DNA of 64,000 nucleotides from Vanessa cardui (GCF_905220365.1 NC_061126.1:12028001-12092000), one strand, 5' to 3'; shown: positions 1 to 12,517, numbered from the stretch's first letter. Program-made: numbers and translations. Notes: generated from the sequence alone by a model not told the origin.

Positions 1-1182
1 CGATCCATTCTGACTTTGCTAGACTTGTATTATTACATCACTGTGATATCTTTATTAAATTTTATAATTTTTATTCTTGGAAAATGATATGCAGCTACTG
101 AATTTATCGTAACTTTTTAGGTGTTAAATTTTATTCAAAAGAATCTATTTAATATACTTCAGTGCATTTAGATTTAAAAGTACGTAAATAAATTTAAGAC
201 TAAGTATTTGGTATATTCGAAGAATAATTTATCGTATATAAATAATCTTTTTCAAGCATTCGTTCAAATCGTTATTATTAAATGGTATTTTGTTATCACA
301 TTCATTGGATACAATATTAAATAACCGCATACTTTAATTGACGTGGAAACGTGATTTGCTTTCTGTATTAATTTTATCACTGCATTGAATATTAAAGCAG
401 CTGTAACCACTAAATCAAATTTTCGCAGCTTCATAATTGTCAGTGATAATAAAACTACACGGGCACAGCAAAAACTAATATTTGTACACCGCGTACATGT
501 AGATAATGCTGTTAATAAATGAAGCATGCCTTTGTTTCGCTGTATAATACAATCCTATTGTAAAGGTTATTTATGTTTCCATTATGGTTGGTCACGATGG
601 TAGTTTCAGCAATAACCACGCTATCATTAATTTAAATTGAATTATTAAGTTCTCCTAACTTACCACCCGTTTAATTTTGAGCTGCAATGTTTCAACTCCC
701 TGCCTCTACCTGCATTTGCATTGTTACAAGGAGCATCCTCGGTCATATTATATTCCTGTTCGAATTGTTTCTCAGGTCGTTTTTAATTGTGCCAGTTTTA
801 ATTACTAAAATGATTTGCATTATCGAATTTAATGTATAATTTTATATTATGTTGAACATTACCCTTAAAATCATTTGTAAAGTTTGGCATTATATTGAGA
901 TAAATTATAAACTGAACTATTTCAAAAGTTCTTTCCGCACGAACGATAGTTTTTAAACTACTGTTATTTGTTTCATTTGCTTCCAATTCACATGCATACG
1001 TGCATTTGTGAATTTGAAGTATTTATAATGCTGATATAATTTTATTTTATTTTAGAATTATTATGTTATATCCGTATTTGTACTTGATAAATGAACAAAA
1101 ATTCGACTTTTTGATTTCGGCTAACATTGTGCATCCAGCATTGTTAAAGAACTAAATCTCAGGTCAAGTGAATATATGCTAA
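1..1182. other. AT-rich stretch, nothing recognised
   Basis: I see no exon, tRNA or known repeat here. Two minus-strand open frames of 87 and 62 codons (264-527, 798-986) have no recognisable motif and are treated as chance. Confidence 0.4.
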
Positions 1183-1430
1183 GAGCTGAAATGACCCAGT
1201 GGGTTACACGCATGCATCTTAACCGATAATTACCAGTTCAAACTCAGGCAAGCACCACTGAATATTCAGGTGCTAAATTGTGTTTATAATTCATCTCACG
1301 CTCGGCGGTGAAGAAAATCATTGGAAGGAAACTTGCATGTATTTAATTTCTTGAAATTAATTCTCTTGCATATTCTAACAACACGCATTGGATTGTGGTG
1401 GTGAAATATGTCCCAAATCTTCTTCTGAAT
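1183..1430 (+). mobile_element. SINE family A, degraded copy
   Basis: The head reads ATGACCCAGTGGGTTACACG and GTTCAAACTCAGG, weathered forms of a tRNA-derived A box and B box. The body (TTTATAATTCATCTC, CTCGGCGGTGAAG) and the far part (ACGCATTGGA...GTGGTGAAATATGT) match the other family A copies. The 3' tail is lost. The short ORFs at 1375-1632 (-) and 1395-1583 (+) overlap this copy and are not genes. The family resembles Metulj-type SINEs described in Heliconius, by memory only. Confidence 0.8.
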
Positions 1431-1940
1431 GTATTTTTACGTGTAAAAAATGTAAAAATGCTAAAGCATTCAAAAATCGATACTGAAAACGACTCACCAT
1501 CCATTTCACCAAGAACAGCATTCCAGCAATATGAAAACAGTGTCTCAAAAATAAAAAGGGATCAAGAGTCAAATAGTAAGTAAGAAAAAAAAAATTACAG
1601 CCATTATGAACACGAGGATATGAAATCCACAAGGGTACATTACAGTGATTAACAGTTATTTGATCTCCCCTTCCATATTATATCGGGGCCCAAAACTTGA
1701 TAGCGGAGGAGTTAACCACATTAAAGCATAGATTGATGGAACAATCAATTGACTGTAGTTCGGAACGATTATGGTAAAAGTTTATTCGATAGTAAAGACT
1801 AACTTTAGGACTTAATTTCAAGATGTAGGTTTCGGGGAAAGTTAATAGGCATATTCACAAAAAAGATGTGAAAACTTATTGTCTTATATTTGTTGGCATT
1901 TATTTACTCTAGTCAATACTTTTTTTTGTTAATATATGAT

Positions 1941-2150
1941 TAGGTACCGTATCGTAAATGGACTGCTGATGGTAATTGCTCTTTACTGCCCACCGATATT
2001 AAATCGCTGATGCTCCTCTAACAATAATTAATATGTTATGACCCATGTTCCTGTATACTGACTCAATCACCAAATCTGAATATCTGATAAATGAATGGTA
2101 CCTACCCTATTGGATACAACATTTGCACAAAGCCCTACTGACCGAGTAAA
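1941..2150 (+). repeat. repeat family B, degraded copy
   Basis: The segment ending ATGGTACCTACCC...TTGCACAAAGCCCTACTGACC matches the 3' half of better copies at 5125 and 53037. The earlier half is strongly diverged. Confidence 0.55.
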
Positions 2151-3297
2151 GTATCATAAGCTGAAATCTATTAAATTCTTAAACAATTGACAAGCGATTG
2201 AAATTCGTCTCGAATTCGACTAAATAACAAGTTATTTAAAATACACGCCTGCGATAAGTCTCAAGGGAATTTATGTCCATTATGGCGGGAATATTTTTAG
2301 CTCAGGAGTCAGACGTTCGGCATTGTCCTATTCTATTTGAACATCGACGATATGACGTTACGCCTGACAAGTCTTAAGACATTTTCGATTTCGGTTCGAG
2401 ATACCAGGGTAAGCGTGGAACATACTTTTAGTCGCGAGTTTAAAGCGATTAGCTGACCGAAATGAGGTGTTAGAATTGTTGTATGTGAAATCTGTATTGA
2501 CGTGGCTTTGTAGTATGACCAACTCTTACGACTTGTCTTTTATATGTAAATTAATTCTTTCAATATCCATTGAAGATTACTTTCAATCATTACCATTTTT
2601 GTGTACAGTACTAGTACTATACTAGTACCTACCTACTGTAAGTATAAATGTTTTTTTTTTTTTTTTTATAGGGTAACATATCTTCTTTACATTCAGGTCT
2701 TTTGACTCTTTCAATATTTGCACGACTTGATAAAGATTTTATTTCAAAATGATTTGCACAAAATTACCATATTTGATATAAAATAATTACTTATTGACAT
2801 TTTATTTCTTAAACAAAAGACGAACAAGCAATACAGATTCGAAAATAGGATTCGCTGTAAGCTATTGGCTTCGTTAATTTACGATCGCTAGGTTTCTAAC
2901 TTGGTCCCTCTTTATACGGAATCGTTAAGTCGTTTCAAGACGTTTCGAACCTCCCGCCTCGCGGCCAAATTACCCCTTTAGACTGAATTTCTCCCCGAAA
3001 CTAACTTTGCTTACTAAAATTAATTTAGTGGACCCGCCATTGTACGGAACAATTTAATTTTCTTGTCCACGGAGCGCGTTCCGCTAGCTTTAAACTTGGA
3101 GTGCTTTTTAAATTTTTTGATCGTTTACGCAAAATGCATATCCATGTTTGATGTTTCAGATTGCTCATTCACAGATTGATATGATAGAGCACAATTGATT
3201 TTTGAACAAACATCTGTCTATATGAATTGATTTGAAATTTGCTAAATACGAAATTCGGAGTCAAGACTTTAAACCTATAAAGGCAAACGTGATATCA
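2151..3297. other. unique stretch with poly-T and a GC-richer block
   Basis: A run of 17 T lies at 2651-2667. The block at about 2880-3100 is clearly less AT-rich than its surroundings (it includes CCTCCCGCCTCGCGGCC) and matches no repeat in the window, so it is a candidate conserved noncoding element. No gene was seen. Confidence 0.35.
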
Positions 3298-3560
3298 CTA
3301 AATAGTGTAAAACGAAGTCGCTTTATCTGTCCCTATATCCCTGTGTATGCTTTAAAACTAAGCAACCTATTTTGATGCGTTTTTTTTTTGTAATAGATAG
3401 CGTAATTCGAAGGGAAGGTTTTTGTATATAATGCATGGACATTATGGTAAAGAAATACTGATAATTTTAGTAGTTTGTAATGTGATGTCATAGATAAACA
3501 AATCCTGTAGTATATTTAGTATCAGTATTGAAACCATGCGAAGCCGGGACGAGTCGCTAG
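3298..3560 (-). repeat. repeat family C copy
   Basis: Reading the minus strand, it opens with a decayed CGACTCGTCCCGGCTTCGCA and ends in CGACTTCGTTTTACAC. The layout matches the other four copies: sea of TACTAAATATAC, a FACTATATTG-like middle, the CATCAAAAT block, then a GGGACAGA end. Retroposon-like 3' ends of this type are common in Lepidoptera; the exact class is unknown to me. Confidence 0.75.
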
Positions 3561-4069
3561 TTCAATGTATAAAACTATATCATTATATTTTTCAAATATT
3601 TTAAGGAGAAATAGTTTATATTTAATTATTTTGTAAGACAATAAATTAACCTTTCCGAATATTAACATTACTCGCCTTTTCGAAGCAGATGCTTGCAAAA
3701 TTGTAACAATTTTACTCAAACTTTCCTGAAGGAATTGTAGAATCTTAAACAGCTCTGCAGGAAGTTCGTAGCAGCATATAATATTTATCTTTCATGGGCG
3801 AGATGTAGAAATGGTTTTTTTCTGCTTATTGGAATTGTTTAAATTTTTTTCATTTTATGTAGTTAACTTACAGTAAAAAGATTTTTTTCTTAGACATAAT
3901 TATAAATTATTTTGAGTGATAGATGAGACGTGTTTATATTGTGTGCATTAAATTTGGAACTGATAATATATATGTATATTTTTCGCAGTTTGGACTCATA
4001 AATGGATTTTTATCAATAACAACCAGCCATTGATACTAGCACAGAAAGAAATATTATGTATCCGGTAGG

Positions 4070-4215
4070 ATGTTAATCGACCTAATGTGTTTTGTATCTT
4101 TTACCTGTAGTTACATTGGGTCACACATCCTTAAAATCGAAACATACCTACCTTCTGTTGCTAGTGCGAATATAATCCGATTGAGAGGCTTGCACAAAGC
4201 CCTACTACCAAATAA
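4070..4215 (+). repeat. repeat family B, 3' part
   Basis: It contains ACCTGTAGTTACATTGGGTC and GGCTTGCACAAAGCCCTACT, matching family B. The 61-codon ORF at 4070-4255 is only this repeat read through. Confidence 0.65.
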
Positions 4216-5006
4216 AAATTTTCTTATTTTCTTATGTGTCAATAACGTTAAGTGATAATGAAAACCTGTTGAAATTTGAAGGTTCCTCCAGAATATTATT
4301 ACACTTTAATATTATTACAGCCCTTTATTCCAAACAATTAAGTTATTTGTATGTATATAGTTGTGTTGTTGTTTTAAAAGATACACTGAACTGAGGGACA
4401 TTACACTTTAATAATCATATTAAAAAATATTAAAAAAAAAATATTTATGAAAAGGCTAGTTATAGTTACTCTCTGGTTTTTAGAAATCTCTATAGTCTTG
4501 TGTTTACATTACCCAACAAGCAATATCCCTTGATAAAACTGGATTTATCAGTATTATCAATTGGCTATATATGATTTGTAAAAGCTATTGCAAGTGTATA
4601 CTGACAACAACAATTAAAATTTTCAGTTATACAATATAAAGGGGAAATCACACTTGCGTGATTAAGCGAAGATAGTATTGTTATTTTTTTGGGATTCGGT
4701 GGTAAAAGAACTCAAGTCTCGCCTTGTGGAAAGCGACTATCACCGCACTTGGACATCTGAAACATCAGGGGGCTTACATGTACCAAGTCTTATTGGTTAG
4801 GAAACACTACCGACAAATCGCCAACAGACCGCCTAGAAAATACAATTATATTGTGTTTATATATATTTAATTATATATGTACATTGTACAATTTATTTAC
4901 TATTTTTTATTTTATGGTCAGTTTACAAAACAAAATGGCAATCAAAGTATACATATGATTACATTTCTCTTGATATAGATACGAAATGCATTTAATATTT
5001 AGTACC
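4216..5006. other. AT-rich stretch, nothing recognised
   Basis: Mostly low-complexity AT. A slightly GC-richer part at 4690-4840 matches nothing else in the window. Confidence 0.35.
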
Positions 5007-5042
5007 AATTAGCGTCTAGTCCTTATGGACTAGACGCTAATT
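5007..5042. repeat. perfect hairpin 1 (16-bp arms, TTAT loop)
   Basis: The left arm 5007-5022 (AATTAGCGTCTAGTCC) is the exact reverse complement of the right arm 5027-5042. The loop TTAT is at 5023-5026. No mismatch is present in the arms. Confidence 0.97.
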
Positions 5043-5053
5043 TAAAAATTGAA

Positions 5054-5111
5054 AAATTGTATTCTTGGTCTCTTCTGCTGTTATCAGCAGAAGAGACCAA
5101 GAATACAATTT
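5054..5111. repeat. perfect hairpin 2 (27-bp arms, TTAT loop)
   Basis: The left arm 5054-5080 (ending TCTTCTGCTG) and right arm 5085-5111 (starting CAGCAGAAGA) are exact reverse complements over 27 bp. The loop at 5081-5084 is again TTAT. It starts 11 bp after the first hairpin ends. Confidence 0.97.
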
Positions 5112-5124
5112 ATTTTTTGTTTAG

Positions 5125-5385
5125 GTTTTTTTTTAGGTAAGTCACCATCATCCATAGACAATCACACTGTAAGAAATATTAACTATTCCTTGCATCGTCA
5201 ATGTGCCAGCAACCTTGGGAACTAAGATGCTATGTCCCTTGTGCCTGTAGTTACACTGGCTCACTCACCCTTCAAACCGGAACACAACAATATTGAGTAC
5301 TGTTATTTGACGGTAGAATAACTGGTGAGTGGGTGGTACCTACCCATATGGGCTTGCACAATTCCCTGTCACCAAGTAAAGTGTT
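5125..5385 (+). repeat. repeat family B, good copy
   Basis: Contiguous match to the copy at 53037: GGTAAGTCACCATCATCCAT, CTTGGGAACTAAGATGCTAT, CACTCACCCTTCAAACCGGA, GGGTGGTACCTACCC, ending CACCAAGTAAAG. The head is shortened. Class unknown; it has no ORF. Confidence 0.85.
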
Positions 5386-6243
5386 ATTCGAGGTATATAA
5401 TATGTCATCCTTGCAAGATTTTTACCTGTGCCGAAAATTATCTCATTGGTTGTCTAGCTTGATGTAGCATTTTAACCAATCATGTTAGCTTATCGTATCG
5501 CTTTTGCAACCTGGTGTGTTCAATACCTAACTACACGCGAAATAAATAGAACTTTTTCATCACGCGGACTTTTTTATCATGTCAATAGACATGATTGCTG
5601 TATCATTCAATATCGACGAGTACTTTGAAGTTGAACAAATAAAACCGAAATCGAATAGACCTAAACAATTTGAACTTGGAACTTTGGACGAATAATATGA
5701 TATAATATTCATCACGTTATATTCTTCAAGTGACCGGATTGTGTGTACGACTATTTTGAACTCTATGTCAGATATGTAAGAGTCGAATGTAATTTAAATT
5801 CATATTGATGATTTAATTCCTTCTAAGGATGTGTGTATCAAAGTCACATATTGGTACTCGCAACTGAAAGAGGCAAATCAGGCTTTATAGCATTTGTTAC
5901 TAATGACAAGAAATCAAAGATCACAAAAGTAAAAGAAAGCTCATGTTATGTAAGGCTAAAACTTCTTGTTACTTGCTATGTTTTTTTATGAAATAATAAG
6001 AAAAAAATTGATTTAAATTTAAAAAAAAGGATTATTGTTTACACAGGACCAAAATGACGATTGTAACAAGAATTGGTTCCATCTCATTCCACTGTTCACG
6101 ATGTTGTGACTTTCTGGACCCTAAGAAATTATTACGATTTACTTAATAGCTTTATCCTCAGTCATATTTCCAGCGATACCGTTGTTACTTCGTTTTATAT
6201 TTAGAAAACTGATTTTTATAATAATTATACATCTTTACATGTT
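5386..6243. other. AT-rich stretch, nothing recognised
   Basis: No repeat shared within the window and no coding signal. Confidence 0.35.
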
Positions 6244-6524
6244 ACAAAACAATGTCGCTTTTTCTGTCCCTATGACCCTTTGTACGCTCAAATCTCTAAA
6301 CGTAGTAAACTAAAACTACGTTTAGAGATTTGATCGGATTTTGATGCGGTTTTTTAATAGATAGTGTGATTCGTGGAGAAGGTATGTGTTTATAATACAT
6401 GAATAATATAGTAAAGAAACACTGATAAATTTAGGAGTTTGCAATGTGATGTCGTAAATAAACAAATTCTGTAGTATGTTAAGTATCAGTATTGCACCTG
6501 TGTGAAGCCGGGGCGGGTCGCTAG
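6244..6524 (-). repeat. repeat family C copy carrying an extra palindrome
   Basis: The minus strand begins CTAGCGACCCGCCCCGGCTT and runs to the GACATTGTTTTGT end. It matches the copies at 3298, 21345, 30023 and 55315, except for an inverted insertion at 6288-6333 that none of the others carries. Confidence 0.88.
6288..6333. repeat. perfect hairpin 3 (19-bp arms, 8-nt loop)
   Basis: The arm 6288-6306 (TCAAATCTCTAAACGTAGT) is the exact reverse complement of 6315-6333. The loop AAACTAAA is at 6307-6314. It sits inside a family C copy. Confidence 0.97.
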
Positions 6525-7169
6525 TACATAATATAGCATTGAGGCTACTTGTTGAAGATCTTGATATGTTGGTATTGTTCTCTCTTTTTTAATATAAACT
6601 TAGCATTAAATTTATGAGTCACAAACTACATAAGCTTGCTTGCCTAGAAAATATTTTCATATTATGAAGTTTTCGTTGAATTTGATTGAAACTTCAACGC
6701 CGGCTTGAAATACCTACTCGTAAAAATTACAATGTATACTCTCCTCTTAAAGTAGATGTTATTTACTTCCATGATGAAACTTCAAGTCTGAACATACTTT
6801 CAAAGTTTTAACCACAAGAAGTTTTTAATAACTGTATTAAGTTAAAGTTCACGTTGTAATAAATAATATCAGAAATGCATTTTGCAAACAGTAACAATGT
6901 TTTTAATTATTTTAAAAAAGCAAATATTTTCAAAAGTTACAAAATAATAATAACAATGCTAAAATACATACAATATTTATATATGTTTATGATATTATTT
7001 AAAATTGTCAGATTAAATTACGACCTTTTAATATCTCCGCACTAGAAATAAATAAATTAAAATTTACACAAGTTATTGCCAGGCAGTATCACAATTTTAA
7101 TTTTTTTTTAATTTAAAGTTGATGTCAAATAGTTATTATTGAATTCTACGAATGAACAACGTAATTAAC

Positions 7170-7335
7170 AAAATCAAAATAAACTTTATTCAAGTAGGCT
7201 CTTGCAAGCACTTTTGAATCGTCATTTTACAATTAAGTGAAGCTATCACCGGTTCGGAAAGTAGAACCGGCAAGAAACTCAGTAGTTACTCTTTTTCAAC
7301 ATTTAAAAAATACATATACGTTTCGTTAGTTTTTA
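7170..7335 (-). mobile_element. LINE family D, 3' untranslated end
   Basis: On the minus strand it ends TGAATAAAGTTTATTTTGAT, with upstream CCGAACCGGTGATAGCTTCA and GACGATTCAAAAGTGCTTG. It matches the 12565 and 50508 copies over about 140 bp, then diverges. The 62-codon ORF at 7286-7474 overlaps it and is not a gene. Confidence 0.75.
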
Positions 7336-7514
7336 GTAATAATAACATACGAGTAGGAAAAAAATTATATATTAAATATATATTAAATATAGAATATAAA
7401 CTACGGAACAATGAGAAGAATAAAAAAATGTATACTTTTATTTTATATTGCGTGATGAATTCTTCCATAGCCATTCACTACCTAGATAGCAATAATTGTT
7501 ATATATTATTGTGC

Positions 7515-7610
7515 TACAGTTTGAAGTGTACATGAAATCTTAGTTCCTAAATTTGGAATATACCATTGTCTATAGAAAGTGGTGATCACTTAGTAGTAGG
7601 TGATTAATTT
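7515..7610 (-). repeat. repeat family B fragment
   Basis: On the minus strand, GTGATCACCACTTTCTATAG, ACAATGGTATATTCC and AGGAACTAAGATTTCATGT match the first half of family B. Strongly diverged. Confidence 0.5.
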
Positions 7611-8099
7611 GCCCGTATATCTACAATTTTCATTAAAAAAAAATTGCTTTATGAACTAGAAACTTATTAAAATGTCTTGTCAAATACTATGTAGTCTAAC
7701 GACGATGTCAGAGTTGCACATCTAAAAGAACGTATGTCGCTTTGATCCGCAAAACTTTAAACAGCTCTTAAAAATGGACAACAAAATATGTGGAAGCTAG
7801 TACAAGTTAAAGAGCGCAAAGTAGAATTAAAAAACATATATGGTTCGTATTGCAATTTGCAACAATCACGATATACATGGCATGTTTAAACATAGTGAAA
7901 AATATTTTTTCTAATATAAATATTGTAATGTCCACAATATAAATTAAATCATACATAAATATTTGTAGTAGAATATTTTGTGTAAATCATGACCTAAATT
8001 CGGATACAATTGCTCTCATTCGATTGGGTGTATTTATTTATTGAGCAATTCAACAGCTCCTATTAAATAATTATGAAATTGTTTAAAAAACTAAAAAAC

Positions 8100-8365
8100 A
8101 TGCTTTTAGCACGAACTAAAAATTGTAATTGATAATTTTTTTCGTATCCCATTAAACAAAACCTTTCATTTGATATCATGGGGTGCATTTCAAATAGCCT
8201 GTCAGCCATTTTGGAGATTCCGCCATATTGGATTTGTAATGACGTTTCTTAGCTAGTCATGTATTGTCACCATAACTCAGAGCGTGTGAAAATTTAACCC
8301 TAATCGAAGACTGGGAAGAGGGTCAAATTAAGATTCTAAGATTTTCTTACATAGGTACATAGTTA
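8100..8365 (+). repeat. possible LINE-like interspersed repeat
   Basis: The block GCCATTTTGGAGATTCCGCC...CATGTATTGTCACCATAAC resembles 3'-end sequence I associate with dispersed lepidopteran retroposons. There is only one copy in this window, so the call rests on memory. Confidence 0.3.
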
Positions 8366-9194
8366 GTTAGTATACATTTATATTGTTTTAACAACTAAAA
8401 GACAATTCAAATAAAATTAGTTTCTTTAAAAATTATAGTAACAAAAACGCAATTTAATATGTATATGTGTGCGTCTGTCTTGCTGCTGTGTTTGTGTCTA
8501 TGATTGCGTCTTATATGTGTGAGTAATATAAACTGTCATCATTGTTTTAGGATATGAATTGGTTTTAAGAATTGACTGGATTTCAGGTAAGAGTGAACAT
8601 GATGCAGTTGTAGAATTTTAACCGAAGGACCAATTTTTCATGGACTATCCTATGGCGAGCATGTGTCGGGCGAAAATCTGTAATAATTCTACAAACTAGC
8701 ACGGAACGGCGCACTAAAAGTTGGGAACTTGCTACTCACAATGTGTAAAAGGAGTCTTGGTCCAAAAGATGATTGAGGTTATTACTTTTATTTTACTTAT
8801 ATTTGAAATCGGAATAAATCAAGAATTTACAATAACATCGCTGTTGCACATTATGCTGGACATGGAGAATATCCGTTCACATAACCGTTAAAAAATATGG
8901 CTGAAATCATTGTAAAATATAATTTAGTTCTTTTTGGGTTCAAAACATGATCTGGCAAAGTCATATCACACATCACTATCGGGGTAACGACTTGCCAGGC
9001 CTGTTTGGCTAACACCAAGTCTAGCAACGCCCTGGAACCCTTCCAACCGCAAATCGCGGAATTTATTTGCCTTCAACCGTTACTAGTGCATCTACGTGGC
9101 CTGTTTACAAAATGCATTGATACGATGGTGTAAAGTTACTGGATGAGACAAAACAAAATATATTTATATGATTATCAGTTGTACAACGTTATGC
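8366..9194. other. stretch without recognised content
   Basis: Nothing recognised. A GC-richer patch at about 8970-9110 (TTGCCAGGCCTGTTTGGC) matches no other part of the window. Confidence 0.35.
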
Positions 9195-9315
9195 AAGCCT
9201 ATCCAGATCGGCATCACCAAATCATTATTACTGTGCTCAGATTTGAAGGATGAGTGAACCAGCGTTACTACAGGAACAAGGTACTTAACATCTTAGTGTC
9301 CAATATCGGTGACGC
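9195..9315 (-). repeat. repeat family B fragment
   Basis: The reverse strand carries CTAAGATGTTAAGTACCTTG, GTAGTAACGCTGGTTCACTC and ATCCTTCAAATCTGAGCACA, which align to the middle of family B. Confidence 0.6.
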
Positions 9316-10284
9316 AGATACATTTTTCTTATCTTGTTTATCATTTTCTTACATATAGCATTTTTTTTTCTATTCACCTAACAATAATACAATAAATCAA
9401 AATGAAGGCAAATTTGCAGGATCGACTATCAATTGGCTATTGTCATCGTACCCTAGCACAAGTTTTCTGGGTAATTGGAAGAATTTCAAATATTAGAACC
9501 TCCTCGAAAAAAAAACATTTAAAGTACGGATACGTTTAATTTGTAAGGTTTAAATAATACATTATGGAATAAAATAATGAAACTAATTATTCATGAGATT
9601 GTAGGTATTAATTAGTCAGTTGCTAGAGAAGTAAGAACTAAACTATCTACTAAGGCTAGGCTTACTAGCTACTAGGCTACATATTAAGTGAAGTTCCTCT
9701 ATTCGATTGGGCTTATTGTAGTGTTATTCAAGGAACTTCGTTAACTAAACTTTGGAATCTGGAATTGGTTTTTTACACGCTCTATTATTCACTGGAATTA
9801 ATTATATTTAAAGTAGGCATAAAAATAAAATTTTCACCATTTTGTTCTGAAATTTGCGAAAAATGCGTTGTACTACGATTATGTTCACAAATAATTGATC
9901 TTTAAAAATCTTACTAAGCCTTCCATTATATAGATTCTAGATCAGGTAGCTTTGTTGAGAGTGCAGTATTTTAGTTGGTCCAGTTATGACGTTGCAAGTC
10001 GAGTATTGAGCGATAAATAAAGTTCAAGTATCGGAATTTTAGCAAACGTTTCCTAGAAATGCGGTAACGAATTTGTCAGATTTTCAAGTAAGAACTTAAT
10101 AAGACTTCTGGTAGATTTTTATTTATTTGATTTAAAATAATTTCAATTTAAAATAACTATGATTTTATTTTTAATATGTAAACATAATAAAGTAATTTTA
10201 ATAAATATCCTTAGAAAATGACTCCTAAGATTAGTAAGCTCTTTACAAAAAAAATTAGATTCAGAACTATTGTGTTACTAAAAC
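9316..10284. other. AT-rich stretch, nothing recognised
   Basis: No coding or repeat signal found. Confidence 0.35.
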
Positions 10285-10321
10285 GCAGTGGGAATTGACA
10301 GGCTGTTGTTGTTGTTTGTTC
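10285..10321 (+). mobile_element. SINE family A, 3' tail remnant
   Basis: GCAGTGGGAATTGACAGGCT followed by (GTT)n matches the end of family A copies. The rest of the element is absent. Confidence 0.65.
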
Positions 10322-12517
10322 TAATCTAAGTCTAGTAAAAATCTAAGTCAGTTTTTCAAAAACTGCGTAAAACAAAATTATAAGACATGACGTATCACAA
10401 CATTTATAATTAGAAACTAAATGGTTCGCTATTTGTATCAATGAACAGATAAGAAAAAAAAATCTACTTTTGAAAATATTTAAATGACGAGAGTTTAAAC
10501 ATTGTTAAAAAAATAAGTTTCAATTGTATTATACAGACACATGTATAAAAGAAAGAGACAGAGACACAGATAAAGAGACAGCAATATCCCTCGGGAGGTC
10601 TTTCTAGGTACTACTAGTCTTCTGTTAGCCGCGTTAAAGAACTTCGTTCCAAAAAAACATGTCTATATCTTGGTTCATTGAATTAAATAACGATTTTCTG
10701 TTAAATATTAATGACTATGAATATAGAAAACTGATAATTATTTTGTGCATCAATCAACTCGTTTGAAGGTTTAAATGAATATTAAAACCAATCATTAATA
10801 GGGCTGTCAGTTTAAGATAAGATATAATCGAATATTTTTTGAAGGATGTTACAAGAGCTTTCATTATAATTATTAATTACTTCCAGTTCGGGGACCAAAC
10901 TTCAATAAAGATTCACCTTAATCATTTAAAAAATTAACTTTTGTCATCACCAACCCTGAAATTATTTTTAAAAAAGATTAAGTTCAGGTTTCGTCATTAA
11001 TTTTGTTTCCAGATTTTCCCACTGGTAACTATGGTTGTTGGATCAATTTTTTTACCCTTTAGGGCATGGTCTTTTATAGCACTAGTGCTAATTTTTTGTA
11101 GGTCATTTAAGTGCTTTATCATATCTGATAATTGCCATCGTGCCTTCAGCCCAAATCTTCATGGATGGCCACGCCAAAGGTCAGCGTCATTAAAAACTCA
11201 TGATCTGTCTTTCTGTTATAGCATCAATAATGTTTTAAACTATAAATCATACTTGGTGGTTTGTTTGTCGAAAGTGACAAAATGAAGATTAAGGGATAAG
11301 ATTTATTCTATAAAAATAAAAACAAAAACGGTAAAAGTCATGACTACATAGAATGGTGTCAAGAATGCTAGCAGAATTTCCCCTTTGAATTGCATTTCCG
11401 TTCCTCTGGGCAAAAAAATGAGTCTGTTGTCTGTCATCAGTGGAGACATTAAGGCGACGTGTGTTATACTTTTAATGAAGGTTTTTGGGACTAAGGGTCG
11501 TGATTACTGGTGTCTCTTTGAAATCAGTTTCTTCTTCTTAATGAGATTAATTCCTTTCAAAATAATTTATAGCATTCAGATTTATATTATCATTGACGGT
11601 TTTGGAATTTGAATACATAAGCCGTGGACAAAATTTGACCAATGATTCACATTTTTGTAATATAATATATATGCCTGTGTGAGATACTTATATGTGTTAA
11701 GAAGCCATAAATCTTAACAAATTATGAGTTCAAGCCTGTGGCAGGTGTGTCCGTTAATCCATATTCAAGTAGCGTGGTGAGGTATGCTAGAATTTTTTTC
11801 CTAAGGAATTAAGAAGAGTCCTGCCAGCAGTGAGAGTAAAGGTTGTTGCATGCTCATAATTAAATGTACCTACTTCATATTTTCATGCCAAGCACATTTG
11901 TTTTTTTTTATTTACACCCGTTCAAAGCTACCTTTTAACTAACAATATGGAGCGGCGTAGATTAAAAAAAAATGTCTGTTATTTGAAGCAATAATAGGAT
12001 GTAGAAGACAAGTATATTCTTTAAGCCTATTTTTCATATTTAAAATATGATGATTACTTCTAATTAAATTGAGATTTACAAGCCTCCAGACGTGTATTTA
12101 CGCATGACGAGAACCATTTGGAATAAATATGCTAAATTTCAGTTGCCTTTATTGTTTAACTTAAATATAGGTTACAGAATTTAAAAATAAATCTAATGCA
12201 TGTATCGCAGCCCTGTTAATATCTTAAAATGAGAATGTAAGGTAAGTTTAATAAAATTCATAATATAAGAAACGCTTTGATGTACTTTGTACGTGTATCA
12301 TGTATGAAAGGTTATTTACAGGGCACGAGGATGTGTGAGAAATGTAATATGTAAGATATTGGGTGATTTCAAAAAGATAGATACGAAATTTTATACACGT
12401 TATATCCTAGTTTATTACTCTTAGGTTTGATATCTATTTTGTAGACTAGATTTTGTGACACAGCTGATTCCTTGATAGTTCAATGAAAGGTTTTTGCGAC
12501 ATAATTATACTCTCATT
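10322..12517. other. 2.2-kb stretch without recognised content
   Basis: Two plus-strand open frames of 84 and 75 codons (11031-11285, 11385-11612) lie here. Neither shows a domain, signal peptide or splice context I recognise. The block at 11000-11600 is somewhat less AT-rich than its flanks and could be an old, unidentified element. Confidence 0.3.

Noticed and set aside
2651..2667. poly-T as a processed pseudogene tail on the minus strand
   Set aside because: No coding similarity or target-site duplication was found next to it.
5054..5111. microRNA precursor
   Set aside because: The stem is fully paired with a 4-nt loop, whereas animal pre-miRNAs have bulges and larger loops; a recent inverted duplication explains it better.
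11031..11612. Two neighbouring ORFs as a possible split gene
   Set aside because: No shared domain, no convincing splice sites, and no recognisable similarity.
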